A stretch of 64,000 bases of DNA from Chitinophagales bacterium. Lineage in GTDB: Bacteria; Bacteroidota; Bacteroidia; Chitinophagales; LD1. Shown here one piece after another: positions 54,329 through 63,580 of this stretch. Position 1 is the first letter of the stretch; every line of letters begins with the position of its first letter. Location of the stretch: NCBI GenBank assembly GCA_016787045.1, contig JAEUVA010000037.1, forward strand, positions 1 through 64,000, in the 5' to 3' direction. Under the pieces are notes generated by a model, which saw only the letters and a program-made list of their open reading frames with translations, searched no databases and had not been told where the DNA came from. A program made the position numbers and the translations under genes.

Positions 54329-55489
54329 TTATACCGTAGTAGCAGAGGTTTTGGCCGGTGCAAACAATTTTACAAGCTCGCTAATGAGCCGGTCTATTTC
54401 GGCTTTGGTGTTGTATTTGCTAAACGAAAAACGAATGGCTTTGCGCGTAGGGTCTGCTCCAATGGCCATTAACACATGTGAACCCTTTTCTGAACCCGAA
54501 CTACATGCACTACCTCCACTGGCAGCTATACCGGCCATATCTAAGTTAAACAACAGCAACTCTGCTTTTGGATGAAACGGAAAAAGTACGTTGAGTACTT
54601 TGTAGTTACTACCCTCAGCAGATGTATCGCCATTAAAAGCTACCCCGGGCAATAGTTCAGTAAGTTGTTGCATGGCGTATTGCTTCAAGTGGTAAACCTG
54701 CTCGCGGTTATCGGGTATATTATCAACAGCCACTTGTAGTGCTTTGCCCAGCCCCACAATGCCGGCTACGTTTTCGGTGCCGGCACGCATGTTGCGCTCT
54801 TGTGCGCCACCGTGCAGCAATGGTTGTGTAAGAGTTCCCCCGCGTATAAACACAAATCCGGTTCCTTTGGGTCCATGAAATTTATGCGCGGAGCCACTGA
54901 TAAAATGGGCTTTAGTTTCTTGCAGGTTAATGTGAAAGTAGCCCACCGTTTGCACCGTATCGGAGTGAAATAATGCTCCGTATTTATCACAAAGTTCTCC
55001 AACAGCTTTGATGTCGGTAATGGTGCCCAACTCGTTGTTTGCGTGCATGAGCGATACCAATGTTTTTTTGCTGCTGTTGCTCAATAGTATTTCTAAGTGC
55101 TGTATATCGGGGCGGCCAAGTGCATCTACTTTTACAAGCTGTAGTTCGGTGCCGGTGCTTTGCAAAAACTCTGCACTGTGCAGCACACAATGGTGCTCTA
55201 CTGCACTGGTAATAATGCGCTGCACACCCAAATATTGCACCGCTCCTTTCAAAATAGTATTGTTGCTTTCGGTACCGCTGCCGGTAAAAAATATTTCGGA
55301 GGTGGAGCAGTGGAGTGCTCCGGCCACAATCTTGCGGGCTTTCTCTACAGCCGCTTTGGCTGTGCGGCCAAAACTATGTATAGAAGAAGGGTTTCCGTAA
55401 TGCTGCTGAAAGTACGGGAGCATTTCTTCCAGCGCTTCGCTACACAGGGCTGTAGTGGCTGCGTTGTCAAAATATATCTTGGTGTTCAC
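54329..55489 (-). CDS. Cysteine desulfurase, NifS/IscS type (group I)
   Basis: A 386-residue PLP enzyme, the second cysteine desulfurase in the window. IYFDNAATT at residues 5-13, GTESNN at about 72-77, PLP lysine Lys203 in SGSAHKFHGPKG, and the mobile catalytic loop with Cys329 in GGSACSSGSEKGSHVL are group I features, unlike SufS at 2942. Start codon is GTG at 55489. With SUF serving Fe-S clusters, this enzyme more likely feeds tRNA thiolation or other thio-transfer; that is inference, as mnmA or iscU is not adjacent. Same strand as, and 23 bp before, the LolCE-like gene. Confidence 0.93.
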   Translation of the reverse strand: MNTKIYFDNAATTALCSEALEEMLPYFQQHYGNPSSIHSFGRTAKAAVEKARKIVAGALHCSTSEIFFTGSGTESNNTILKGAVQYLGVQRIITSAVEHHCVLHSAEFLQSTGTELQLVKVDALGRPDIQHLEILLSNSSKKTLVSLMHANNELGTITDIKAVGELCDKYGALFHSDTVQTVGYFHINLQETKAHFISGSAHKFHGPKGTGFVFIRGGTLTQPLLHGGAQERNMRAGTENVAGIVGLGKALQVAVDNIPDNREQVYHLKQYAMQQLTELLPGVAFNGDTSAEGSNYKVLNVLFPFHPKAELLLFNLDMAGIAASGGSACSSGSEKGSHVLMAIGADPTRKAIRFSFSKYNTKAEIDRLISELVKLFAPAKTSATTV

Positions 55490-55561
55490 GCGGCTAAAAT
55501 AGGAGATTTAGCGGTGGGTTTTCCACCAGTTAACATTGCTAAATGAAGGGGGAAACCTTGC

Positions 55562-57832
55562 TTAAAAAGCAATGCTCATGCTCAAACTTGGTATTACCGG
55601 TAGCTGGTTAACGCGGGTAAAGCGTACACGGTCAAAGTAGAAAATGTTATTGCGGTTGTAGGCATTGGATACACTGGCCGTCAACTCAATTTTTACTTTC
55701 TCTTTAATGTTGAATATTTTTTTGAATCCAATATCTAGGCGGTGGTAAGCCGGTAAGCGACCACCGTTTATCTCGTTATCATACAAAATACCTAACGAAC
55801 CATTGGTAGAAGTATAGTCGGTATTTATTCCGCCACTAAAATCTAAGTTTTCGTAAAAAGATTGTGTTTTGGTGAACGGAAAGCCGGTGCCAAAATTCCA
55901 TCTGGCGCTTACTTCATAGTCCTTTTTCTTGCCAAAGGTATATACGGCCATTAAGTTGGTGTTGTGTCTGCGGTCAAAGTGTGGGGCGTAGGTTTGTTTA
56001 CCATCGTTGCGGGTTACCCAAGCTAACGAATAGGTGCCATACAAGTACAGCCCTTTCCATTCCCACTTAGCCATAAGGTCTAATCCGTACGCATGACCGG
56101 TTTCTATCATATAATTGGGGTCGCTGTTAAACTGCTTAAAGCGATTGATGTTGAGCAAGCGCCAAAAATATTTGTAGTAAGGTTCAATGTTTACATTGAT
56201 ATTTTTGGGCAACTCCAGTTCAATGCCAAAAATACCGTGTACACTGCGCTGCATATTGCGCACCTTATCGTACAGTTTACCTGTAGCATCGGCAGGTGCC
56301 TCGCTGGTGCCGGTAATAAAGCCGGTAAAGAGGTTCACTACATCGCGGTCGCTTTTGGTGCTGATAAAGTTTTGTGAGTACATACCAGTGGCCAACTTAA
56401 GGCGCACGTATTCATTCACATTATACTTCATGCTAAGTCGTGGCTCTGGGCTGATGCTGCTGATTTTGCCAAAGTACTGCAAGCGGCCACCGGCTTCAAT
56501 CACAAATTTCTTTACGTATTTATGAAAAGTAACATATACACCAAGGTCGGTAGTGTTTTGGTTTTGCGCAAACTTTTGAGCGTATTGATTAACAAACGAT
56601 AGTTGCGTTTGTGTGCCTTCTATACTCAAACCGTATTTCAATTCGCCTTGACGGATATAGTACGCGAAATCCATACCGATGTCAAAACCGCCAATCATAC
56701 TTCTGCGGTCTAAGCCATCGGCCTCTTGGAGCTTTATTTCGTATTGAGAATAGCTGACATGTGTATTGAAGTATAAGTTGCTGTTTTTAGGAACGGCTAA
56801 GAAATTAGCACCTACGCCAAAGGTATTCCACAAGTAGTTGGCAGCGTTGTAGGTAGCCAAATCGCGAAAGTTAAAGCCGGTAACATTAAACTTGCTTCCC
56901 TGGCCGGTGCTTACCGATAGTTTGCCGTAAAAATCGTAGAACGAAAAAGGAAGCCCCTCTTTGCCGGCATACTTGTACAGGGCCTTGCTGCTTTGATCTA
57001 AGTATGAAACCTTAGAGTTGAGGATAAGAGAAGCAGAGGTGTTTTTATCTTCCTTTAGTTTCACAATCGGAATTTCTAAAAGCGCATGTGCCATAAACGG
57101 ACTGGCACCTACCTTGCCGCTAAATTTTTTGCGGTTGCCATCGCGGGTGGTTACATCTACAACTGCCGATATCCGACCACCGTATTGCGATGGAAAACCT
57201 CCGGTATATACATCTACATTCTTAATAATATCTGTTTCGTACACCGAAAACAAACCAATGCTGTGAAACGGATTGTAGATAGTAATGCCATCTAACAAAA
57301 ACTTGGTTTGTATGGGGGTACCACCGCGGATTACTATTTGGCCGCCCTGATCACCGGTGCTGATTACGCCCGGCAATACTTGCAGGTACTGCGCAATATC
57401 CGGTTCGCCACCTACTGTGGGCAGGCGCTTAATATCTAACGAGGTAACCGAGGTAACCGATACGCGGGTTTCTGTGCGGCTTTGTTGTTTTTCGGCACTT
57501 ATCTCTACGTTCTCCAACTCTACACTTTGCGATTCTATGTAGATTTTGAGGTTAACTGTAGCTCCTTTTTTTACCTCAACATCTACTGTTTTTTTAGTGT
57601 AGCCCACATAAGATACGGACAGTGTGTATTTGCCTTCCAAAAGGTTAGGGATGTAAAAAAAACCGTGGTCATCGGCAGTGGCACCTGTTTCGGTGCCTTC
57701 TACTTTTACAGTGGCAAAGGGTACACCTTCACCATCGGCTTTATCGTACACAAATCCTTTAACAGAACCTTTTTGAGCAACAGCTGCCAATACGGCTAAA
57801 ACAAAAATGCAGGTAATTACAATGGAGCGCAT
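55562..57832 (-). CDS. TonB-dependent receptor with carboxypeptidase-regulatory-like domain
   Basis: A 756-residue outer-membrane transporter. Signal peptide (residues 1-19), CarboxypepD_reg-like domain (GSVKGFVYDKADGEGVPFATVKVEG to about residue 105), plug domain (LPTVGGEPDIAQYLQVLPGVISTGDQGGQIVIRGG ... PSQYGGRISAVVDV at about 135-225), then a 22-strand barrel ending IPSLSMSIAF with terminal Phe. Not a SusC protein: no SusD-like partner is adjacent and length is below the SusC range. Substrate cannot be inferred. The gene precedes the cysteine desulfurase by 72 bp on the same strand; whether they are linked is open. Confidence 0.93.
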   Translation of the reverse strand: MRSIVITCIFVLAVLAAVAQKGSVKGFVYDKADGEGVPFATVKVEGTETGATADDHGFFYIPNLLEGKYTLSVSYVGYTKKTVDVEVKKGATVNLKIYIESQSVELENVEISAEKQQSRTETRVSVTSVTSLDIKRLPTVGGEPDIAQYLQVLPGVISTGDQGGQIVIRGGTPIQTKFLLDGITIYNPFHSIGLFSVYETDIIKNVDVYTGGFPSQYGGRISAVVDVTTRDGNRKKFSGKVGASPFMAHALLEIPIVKLKEDKNTSASLILNSKVSYLDQSSKALYKYAGKEGLPFSFYDFYGKLSVSTGQGSKFNVTGFNFRDLATYNAANYLWNTFGVGANFLAVPKNSNLYFNTHVSYSQYEIKLQEADGLDRRSMIGGFDIGMDFAYYIRQGELKYGLSIEGTQTQLSFVNQYAQKFAQNQNTTDLGVYVTFHKYVKKFVIEAGGRLQYFGKISSISPEPRLSMKYNVNEYVRLKLATGMYSQNFISTKSDRDVVNLFTGFITGTSEAPADATGKLYDKVRNMQRSVHGIFGIELELPKNINVNIEPYYKYFWRLLNINRFKQFNSDPNYMIETGHAYGLDLMAKWEWKGLYLYGTYSLAWVTRNDGKQTYAPHFDRRHNTNLMAVYTFGKKKDYEVSARWNFGTGFPFTKTQSFYENLDFSGGINTDYTSTNGSLGILYDNEINGGRLPAYHRLDIGFKKIFNIKEKVKIELTASVSNAYNRNNIFYFDRVRFTRVNQLPVIPSLSMSIAF

Positions 57833-57925
57833 ATCAAATATTGGGTGGCGATTATAGAGTTTTTTTGTATAGGTTAGGTGACAGAACGTGCGATTACAAA
57901 AAGAGATTAGCGGTAACCTACAATT

Positions 57926-57934
57926 TGTGGATAA
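57926..57934 (-). promoter_or_regulatory. Perfect DnaA box upstream of dnaB
   Basis: The 9-mer TTATCCACA is present on the minus strand, inside an imperfect inverted repeat GCGGTAACC ... GGATAACCGC (57911-57938), in the 243-bp divergent region between the TonB receptor and dnaB. One such box is expected by chance about every 130 kb of double-stranded sequence, so its role is uncertain; no cluster is seen, hence no replication origin is claimed. Confidence 0.4.
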
Positions 57935-58075
57935 CCGCCCGTGAAACGTTAGTGGAACAGTGCGGAATTTTTTTTCGTTAAATAGCTTGGAACAATGTTT
58001 CTAAAAATCAGATTTGCACCCCTGCAAAAAATCAATTGAGTATATTTATTGAAGATAGAAGAGCAGGAGATAGCC

Positions 58076-59671
58076 ATGACCGACCCCACCAACATCATAA
58101 AAAAAATTACCCGCAGACCCGCAAATACAGATACCTCTGCGCTTGATTTTGGCAAGCTGCCACCACAAGCCCGCGATTTAGAGGAAGCAGTGCTGGGGGC
58201 AGTAATGATTGAAGATAGCGCCCTTGCCGATGTGGTAGATGTGCTCAAAGACGAGGCCTTTTATGTGGATGCCCACCAGCGGATATGGAGAGCAATACGC
58301 ATGCTCTACGCTAATCGTGCTCCGGTAGATTTGCTAACCGTAACCGAGCAGCTTAAAAAAAACGGAGATTTAGAGGCGGCAGGTGGTGCATTTTACATTG
58401 CACAACTCACCAACAAAGTGGGCTCTGCGGCAAACGTAGAGTACCACGCCCATGTGTTGTCCGAAAAATTTGTGCAACGCCAACTTATTTCTACCTCTAC
58501 TGAGGTTATTAAAGATGCATATGAGGATACTACAGATGTATTTGAACTTTTAGACAAGGCAGAAAAAAATCTTTTCAGCATAGCTGAAAACAACCTCAAG
58601 CGCCAATCATTAGATATTTCATCGCTGTTGCTTTCTGAACTCAAAGAGCTAGACACGCGCATGAAAAACAGCCAGGACCACCTTAATGGTGTGCCCTCCG
58701 GCTTTGTAGATTTAGATAAGGCAACCGGTGGCTGGCAAAAATCTGATTTGGTGATTGTGGCCGCGCGCCCTGCTATGGGTAAAACTGCGTTTACATTGGC
58801 GCTGGCGCGAAATGCTGCAGTTGACCACAAAAAACCGGTGGCGCTTTTTTCGTTAGAAATGAGCAGCGCACAATTAGTACAGCGTTTAATTTCTATGGAA
58901 ACCAGTATCAAAGCAGAGAAAATACGCAGAGGCACACTGGAGGAGTATGAGTACGATGTACTGACTTCTAAAATTGATGGATTAAAAAATGCTTCCATAT
59001 TTATTGACGATACTCCGGCTATCAACATTTTTGAGTTGCGGAGCAAATGCCGCAGGTTAAAGCAACAGCACGATATACAGTTAGTGGTGATAGATTATCT
59101 GCAACTCATGAGCGGCAGCATAGACGGTAAAAGCGGCAACCGCGAGCAAGAGATAAGTCAGATTTCGCGCTCACTTAAAGGTATGGCCAAAGAGTTAAAC
59201 ATACCCGTAATAGCCCTCTCGCAGCTATCGCGCGCGGTAGAAACCCGTGGTGGCGATAAAAAACCAATTTTGAGCGATTTGCGCGAGTCAGGCGCAATTG
59301 AGCAAGATGCGGATATTGTTATCTTTTTGTATCGTGCAGAGTACTACCAGATAGAGCAAGATGCAGAGGGCAACCCCACTAAAAACATTGCTGAAGTAAT
59401 TATTGCCAAGCACCGTAACGGCCCATTGGCCAATGTGCGCACGCGTTTTGTAAACGAGTTGGCGAAGTTTGAAAACCTGAATGAAATAGCAGCGCGTGAC
59501 GAGTATATTGAACTGCAAGAGGGCAATAACAAAATCAAATACAAAAAACTTTCATCGCGAATGAATGACGATGGCGATGATGCCGGTAACACCAACACCG
59601 GTTTTGAGCGCAAACACAAGCCCGATGATTTTACTCCACCGGATGATGATGTGCCATTTGATAAATTTTAA
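58076..59671 (+). CDS. dnaB: Replicative DNA helicase DnaB
   Basis: A 531-residue hexameric helicase that unwinds DNA at the fork. N-terminal domain (LPPQARDLEEAVLGAVMIED ... GGAFYIAQLTNKV), a linker, and the RecA-like C-terminal domain with Walker A ARPAMGKTAFTL, FSLEMSSAQLVQRL, Walker B LVVIDYLQLMSG, SQLSRAVETRG and the DLRESGAIEQDADIV block. No intein or insertion. The start is ATG 58076, preceded by a real Shine-Dalgarno, AGGAG at 58065-58069, with 6 nt spacing; this excludes the TTG at 58049. The tail is acidic (DDDVPFDKF). A DnaA box lies in the upstream region. Confidence 0.97.
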   Translation: MTDPTNIIKKITRRPANTDTSALDFGKLPPQARDLEEAVLGAVMIEDSALADVVDVLKDEAFYVDAHQRIWRAIRMLYANRAPVDLLTVTEQLKKNGDLEAAGGAFYIAQLTNKVGSAANVEYHAHVLSEKFVQRQLISTSTEVIKDAYEDTTDVFELLDKAEKNLFSIAENNLKRQSLDISSLLLSELKELDTRMKNSQDHLNGVPSGFVDLDKATGGWQKSDLVIVAARPAMGKTAFTLALARNAAVDHKKPVALFSLEMSSAQLVQRLISMETSIKAEKIRRGTLEEYEYDVLTSKIDGLKNASIFIDDTPAINIFELRSKCRRLKQQHDIQLVVIDYLQLMSGSIDGKSGNREQEISQISRSLKGMAKELNIPVIALSQLSRAVETRGGDKKPILSDLRESGAIEQDADIVIFLYRAEYYQIEQDAEGNPTKNIAEVIIAKHRNGPLANVRTRFVNELAKFENLNEIAARDEYIELQEGNNKIKYKKLSSRMNDDGDDAGNTNTGFERKHKPDDFTPPDDDVPFDKF

Positions 59672-59784
59672 TCTGAGTACTTAGTTGCTGGTTGTTAGCA
59701 ATCAGCACATGATGATTGGGGAAATTTCTTCTACCGTTACCATCTTACTTGTTGCTTTTGAAATTTGAGCTTTGATATTGATGG

Positions 59785-60684
59785 TTATTTCACCCTCGGT
59801 ATTAAACCGCGCAAGCCCATGTCCACTACCTGCTCTCCTTTAAGTGGTTCCCACCAGCCGTTGGGGTTCTTGTCTTGCCATTCAAAACTTTTGTTGATAG
59901 AGAGCGACACCTCTACAATAATGTCCTTGGTTTCGGTACCGGTAATCACTAAGGGCTGGTTTTCAAACTCACCGGTTACCACACAACTGCCGGCCGGAAT
60001 TGGAGAAGTGGCCGCAATAGGATTAGGTACCGTAGTAACAGGCGCACTGCCGGTATCTGAAATCAAGATGCCGAACGGGGAAGTTTCAAAACCCCAGTAG
60101 CCCTGTTTTTTGTTGGCATTTACCGCTACGTTTTTGGTGTTAATGTTAAAGTTATTGATGTATGTATTGTAGCCCACAAACGAAGCAATGGTGGCGTCAA
60201 AAAACTGATTGATGGCAAAGCCCGATATGGTGGTATCTATCCGCATTTTTACAGTATAGTTCTGGTAGGCCAGCGATACACGCAGCCACTCATAGGTACC
60301 TGCCGGTACATCTTTTAGCGGTATTTCAAAAAAGGTTTCCCCATCTTTTTTTATTACCCCTTTAGCATGGTCAATTGCTGTGGAGCCACCCAAGGTGGTT
60401 TCGGGTTGGTGGTACAGCACGGCACCATTGCCAATTTGGGTAAACATGGTGGGCGCCATTTCTATATAGTGCGCACTAATGCCGTTAAACTTTGGCGATT
60501 GCCCGGCATTACCCGAAGAGATACTTGCGGGCTGGCCAAGGTTGCCTAAGCGCACTTGTGTAGAGTCTAACTTGAATTTGAAAATGAGTTTAGGAGCAGT
60601 GGTATTGTTTTTTTTACAGCCATATAAACCAATGCTCAGTAAGCCAATGCCGGCCAGTAGTAGAGAGGTGAATTTTGTTTTCAT
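59785..60684 (-). CDS. Lipoprotein of unknown function (299 aa)
   Basis: Start at ATG 60684 yields a lipoprotein (lipobox LYGC, Cys23, then KKNN). The longer frame up to 60810 is rejected because it runs through the SRP RNA gene on the other strand. The mature part is beta-rich with FKLDSTQVRLGNLGQPA near its start and a KNPNGWWEPLKGEQVVDMGLRGLIPRVK end, a pattern recalled from Bacteroidota lipoproteins but with no function attached. No sorting domain. Isolated between dnaB and the SRP RNA gene, convergent with dnaB. Confidence 0.83.
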   Translation of the reverse strand: MKTKFTSLLLAGIGLLSIGLYGCKKNNTTAPKLIFKFKLDSTQVRLGNLGQPASISSGNAGQSPKFNGISAHYIEMAPTMFTQIGNGAVLYHQPETTLGGSTAIDHAKGVIKKDGETFFEIPLKDVPAGTYEWLRVSLAYQNYTVKMRIDTTISGFAINQFFDATIASFVGYNTYINNFNINTKNVAVNANKKQGYWGFETSPFGILISDTGSAPVTTVPNPIAATSPIPAGSCVVTGEFENQPLVITGTETKDIIVEVSLSINKSFEWQDKNPNGWWEPLKGEQVVDMGLRGLIPRVK

Positions 60685-60763
60685 GTGGTAAAGAGTGAGG
60701 GCGCAAATTGAACATATTTTTTGTAGTAGCTGTATGTTTTTGCGCGGCAAGAAGGTCAACGGT

Positions 60764-60793
60764 TTTGTAAACACACTTCTGCGTCTATATTTG
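60764..60793 (+). promoter_or_regulatory. Promoter of the SRP RNA gene
   Basis: TTTG (60764-60767), 18 nt, TATATTTG (60786-60793). The predicted RNA 5' end (start of the closing stem, 60798) is 5 nt after the last base of the box, which calibrates the start site for other promoters in this window. Confidence 0.8.
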
Positions 60794-60797
60794 CCGC

Positions 60798-60900
60798 GGG
60801 CAAGTTTCATACGATCAGCTCCTGTTCACTCCTCCAGGCGGGAAACCGAGCAAAGGTACACGGTTGTAGCGGTGCGATATGAAGGGCTTGCCCACTTTTT
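60798..60900 (+). ncRNA. ffs: Signal recognition particle RNA (4.5S-like, small bacterial type)
   Basis: A single long hairpin: GGGCAAG (60798-60804) pairs with CTTGCCC (60887-60893), and TTCATA (60806-60811) with TATGAA (60878-60883). The apex holds the SRP domain IV signature, CCAGG-CGG-GAAA-CCG-AGCAAAGG at about 60834-60856, with a GNRA tetraloop and the conserved AGCA on the 3' side. The stem is followed by ACTTTTTTT, so the end of the hairpin with the T run is the terminator. Together with its promoter this accounts for most of the 323-bp stretch between the lipoprotein and the transaldolase-like gene. The RNA binds Ffh and targets membrane proteins to the translocon. Confidence 0.88.
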
Positions 60901-61007
60901 TTGCCCTTGCGGCTCCTTCCACAATCTGTTTATTACTTGGCTTGGCAGTATGTAGTTTAGCACACACTTTCGCCCGCATTCGTACACACTAATCCACTTC
61001 TATAACC

Positions 61008-61664
61008 ATGAAATTTTTTATTGATACCGCCAACCTCAACGATATTAAAGAAGCCGCAGCCCTGGGTATTTTAGACGGGGTAACCACCAACCCTTCGCTA
61101 ATGGCCAAAGAAGGCATTAAAGGCGAAGCAAATATTTTGCAGCACTACGTTACTATTTGCAATATGGTAAGTGGCCCGGTAAGTGCCGAGGTTATCTCTA
61201 CTGATTTTGCCGGAATGGTGGAAGAGGGAAAAAAGTTAGCTGCCCTGCACCCCAACATTGTGGTAAAAGTGCCCATGATAAAAGAAGGTGTAAAGGCCAT
61301 TAAGTATTTTACCGACAATGGTATAAAAACCAACTGCACATTAGTGTTTAGCGCTGCACAGGCCCTGCTGGCTGCCAAAGCGGGAGCCACTATGGTATCT
61401 CCGTTTTTAGGGCGAATAGACGATAGCAACTGGGATGGCGTGCAATTGATAGAGCAAATTGTACATATCTACAATGTATATGGCTACAAAACCGAAGTAC
61501 TGGCGGCATCTATCCGCAATTCCTTGCACATTGTGCGCTGTGCCGAAGCCGGAGCCGATATTGCAACCTGCCCGCTGAGTTCTATTCTTGGTTTGTTTAA
61601 CCACCCACTTACCGATTTGGGCTTAGAAAAGTTTTTGGCCGATTACAAAAAGGTGAACGGGTAA
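61008..61664 (+). CDS. Transaldolase-like/fructose-6-phosphate aldolase
   Basis: A 218-residue TIM-barrel aldolase of the short transaldolase (TalC/FSA) type. N-terminus [31 protein letters not shown] is diagnostic, the Schiff-base lysine is Lys87 in IVVKVPM, and the [12 protein letters not shown] and [12 protein letters not shown] segments are conserved. Decameric short members include both true transaldolases and FSA; Phe versus Tyr and Gln versus Glu near the active site separate them, and I did not resolve this securely. Role in the non-oxidative pentose phosphate pathway is likely. Confidence 0.93.
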   Translation: MKFFIDTANLNDIKEAAALGILDGVTTNPSLMAKEGIKGEANILQHYVTICNMVSGPVSAEVISTDFAGMVEEGKKLAALHPNIVVKVPMIKEGVKAIKYFTDNGIKTNCTLVFSAAQALLAAKAGATMVSPFLGRIDDSNWDGVQLIEQIVHIYNVYGYKTEVLAASIRNSLHIVRCAEAGADIATCPLSSILGLFNHPLTDLGLEKFLADYKKVNG

Positions 61665-61699
61665 CCGGTACTTCTACCCACCATGGCCGGTAAACGAGT

Positions 61700-62062
61700 A
61701 TGAAAACCGATACCTCGCACCACGATGAGCGCATTGCAAAAATGACATTTGCATCAGTATATCCGCATTATGTAACCAAGGTGCAAAAAAAAGGTCGTTC
61801 TCTGCAAGAACTGCACGAAGTGATACAATGGCTAACCGGATACACCCCCGGGCAATTGCAAAAACTGATAGACAGCAGGGCCACCTTTGAAGAGTTTTTT
61901 GCCAATGCCAAACTACATCCTAATTCACACCTTATTACCGGCAGTATATGTGGCTACCGCATTGAAGAGATACAAAATACGCTCACTCGCCAAACGCGCT
62001 ATTTAGATAAGCTGGTAGATGAACTGGCCAAAGGCCGCAAAATGGAAAAGATACTGCGGTAG
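61700..62062 (+). CDS. DUF2200 family protein
   Basis: A 120-residue cytoplasmic protein with the DUF2200 pattern: [61 protein letters not shown] and a C-terminal [22 protein letters not shown]. Family members are short, helical and of unknown function. It begins 35 bp after the transaldolase-like gene on the same strand and may be co-transcribed with it. Confidence 0.9.
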   Translation: MKTDTSHHDERIAKMTFASVYPHYVTKVQKKGRSLQELHEVIQWLTGYTPGQLQKLIDSRATFEEFFANAKLHPNSHLITGSICGYRIEEIQNTLTRQTRYLDKLVDELAKGRKMEKILR

Positions 62063-62122
62063 TACCCACTCTTGTAATATTAGCAGCATGCCACCGTTTA
62101 TTCTGTATCAATACCCGCAAAT

Positions 62123-62974
62123 ATGGCAAAGAATAGCCGCCTGGCAGCATTACTCGTATTAGTTTTTACATTATGTGGCTGCCATGCACAACCAACGGTG
62201 CAACAAGGTGCAGCAATTGAAGCACCGTACACGGCAAGTGCAAAGACCCATGAACCTTTTGAGGTAGATTCTACATTTAAAACCATACACATTTTTGTGG
62301 CGCTGTGCGATAACCGCTACCAAGGCATAGTGCCGGTGCCGCCAAAAATTGGCAACGGACAAGACCCCAATAATAACTTGTACTGGGGTTGTGGTTACGG
62401 CATCCGTACCTATTTCAAAAACAGCAAGGAATGGAAACTGGTGGGTAGCCGAAAATCAGACTCTTTGATTTTAGAAAGAGTGATTTTTAAACACATACAA
62501 AATAAGTACTACTTAATAGCCGATGCTTACGATGGAAAGTTTATTCAAACCTGTACGCAAGATTTTTTGAGCAGCAGTTGCGGCCAACTTAAAGATACCT
62601 TAATGGTGAACAATACCATTATTGGTACAAAAGGACATGCCTCTTTGCTGGCCTATATTGGCCATGACGGGCTGATGGATTTTGTATTGAACGAGGAGTA
62701 CATTAACCAAGACCAGCGGAGCAGAGATGTGATTATACTAGCTTGCTACAGCAAACGATACTTTGCCCCACATTTGCAAAAAGCCCAAGTAAACCCGCTG
62801 GTGTGGACTACCGGGCTAATGGCCCCAGAAGCATACACCGTGCACAATGCCATCACCGGATATGTGAATGGCGAGAGCCACAACAGCATACGCACCCGAG
62901 CGGCTCTGGCCTATTCCAAATATCAAAAGTGTAGCGAAAAAGCAGCGCAAAATTTACTGGTCACCGGCTGGTGA
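62123..62974 (+). CDS. Lipoprotein with caspase-like fold signature (283 aa)
   Basis: Lipobox LCGC gives Cys20. The mature part starts KTIHIFVALCDNRYQGIVPVP and GNGQDPNNNLYWGCGYGI, a pattern I recall from a conserved, unnamed family in several phyla. Two later motifs suggest a caspase/CHAT-type fold: a hydrophobic strand ending in HDG (ASLLAYIGHDG, His181) and a second strand ending in a Cys (DVIILACYSKRYF, Cys208), the spacing being 27 residues. A GYVNGESHNSIRTRAALAY segment follows. Whether it is a protease is not shown. No effector partner is adjacent. Export to the periplasm or surface is expected. Confidence 0.8.
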   Translation: MAKNSRLAALLVLVFTLCGCHAQPTVQQGAAIEAPYTASAKTHEPFEVDSTFKTIHIFVALCDNRYQGIVPVPPKIGNGQDPNNNLYWGCGYGIRTYFKNSKEWKLVGSRKSDSLILERVIFKHIQNKYYLIADAYDGKFIQTCTQDFLSSSCGQLKDTLMVNNTIIGTKGHASLLAYIGHDGLMDFVLNEEYINQDQRSRDVIILACYSKRYFAPHLQKAQVNPLVWTTGLMAPEAYTVHNAITGYVNGESHNSIRTRAALAYSKYQKCSEKAAQNLLVTGW

Positions 62975-63095
62975 TAAAGCACCTCCATCAAAATAGTAGA
63001 AAAAAAACGAACACTACTGGCTAACTACAGAGTGCACTACCATGCTCAAAAGCTCAGAAACTAAAAACAGTTGAAAACAAGTCTAAGAGATGACT

Positions 63096-63443
63096 TTACT
63101 TAGGTGCCAAGGTAGTAGCCGAAGTATTCACTTCTATTTGCTCCACACCTGGCTTTACTACGGTACATGATTTTGGCTTTTTCTCATCGTTCATTATGCA
63201 TACCACATCGCCTTCGCGTACGTAAACTTTGTTGGTGCTAAGCCCACCGTAAATATTTAGTTTGGGCTCGCGAATACCCTCTTTGGGTCCTGCAAATACA
63301 CTTATCTTGTTTTCGGAATTATTTTTTATCACAATAACTACTTCTTTGGCATTGGCATTAGCGGCTACTAACGGAGCATCTTGCGCCAACAAACATTGAG
63401 TAGCAAACATACCCGCAAAAGCAATTGTCATCATCTTTTTCAT
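63096..63443 (-). CDS. Small secreted protein of unknown function (115 aa)
   Basis: Signal peptide (MKKMMTIAFAGMFATQCLLAQ) and a mature part of about 94 residues, beta-rich: KEVVIVIKNNSENKISVFAG, LNIYGGLSTNKVYVREGDVVCIMN, and a Cys pair (VVCIMN, KSCTVV) that could form a disulfide in the periplasm. A TAACTTTG box matching the -7 consensus lies 20 bp upstream of the ATG without a good -33 element. No family recognised. Confidence 0.8.
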   Translation of the reverse strand: MKKMMTIAFAGMFATQCLLAQDAPLVAANANAKEVVIVIKNNSENKISVFAGPKEGIREPKLNIYGGLSTNKVYVREGDVVCIMNDEKKPKSCTVVKPGVEQIEVNTSATTLAPK

Positions 63444-63580
63444 AACTTACAGTTTATGCACACAAAGTTACGAGAGAGAAAAGTGCTTTTGCACAGCTAA
63501 GCACAGCCATAATGTGCATTTGATTAGTTTACTATACATCCGCTCTTTTCTAAAGCAATTACCAATACAAACATGCAGCA

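Noticed and set aside
57832..57850. AATATTTG directly before the TonB receptor ATG as a third leaderless promoter
   Set aside because: One mismatch in a key position, no -33 element, and the predicted start would fall within the first codon.
57833..58075. Possible replication origin near dnaB
   Set aside because: Only one DnaA box, no AT-rich unwinding region with further boxes and no dnaA or dnaN gene in the window.
60695..60955. Open frame of 86 codons across the region between the lipoprotein and the transaldolase-like gene
   Set aside because: It overlaps the SRP RNA and its promoter and has no protein features.
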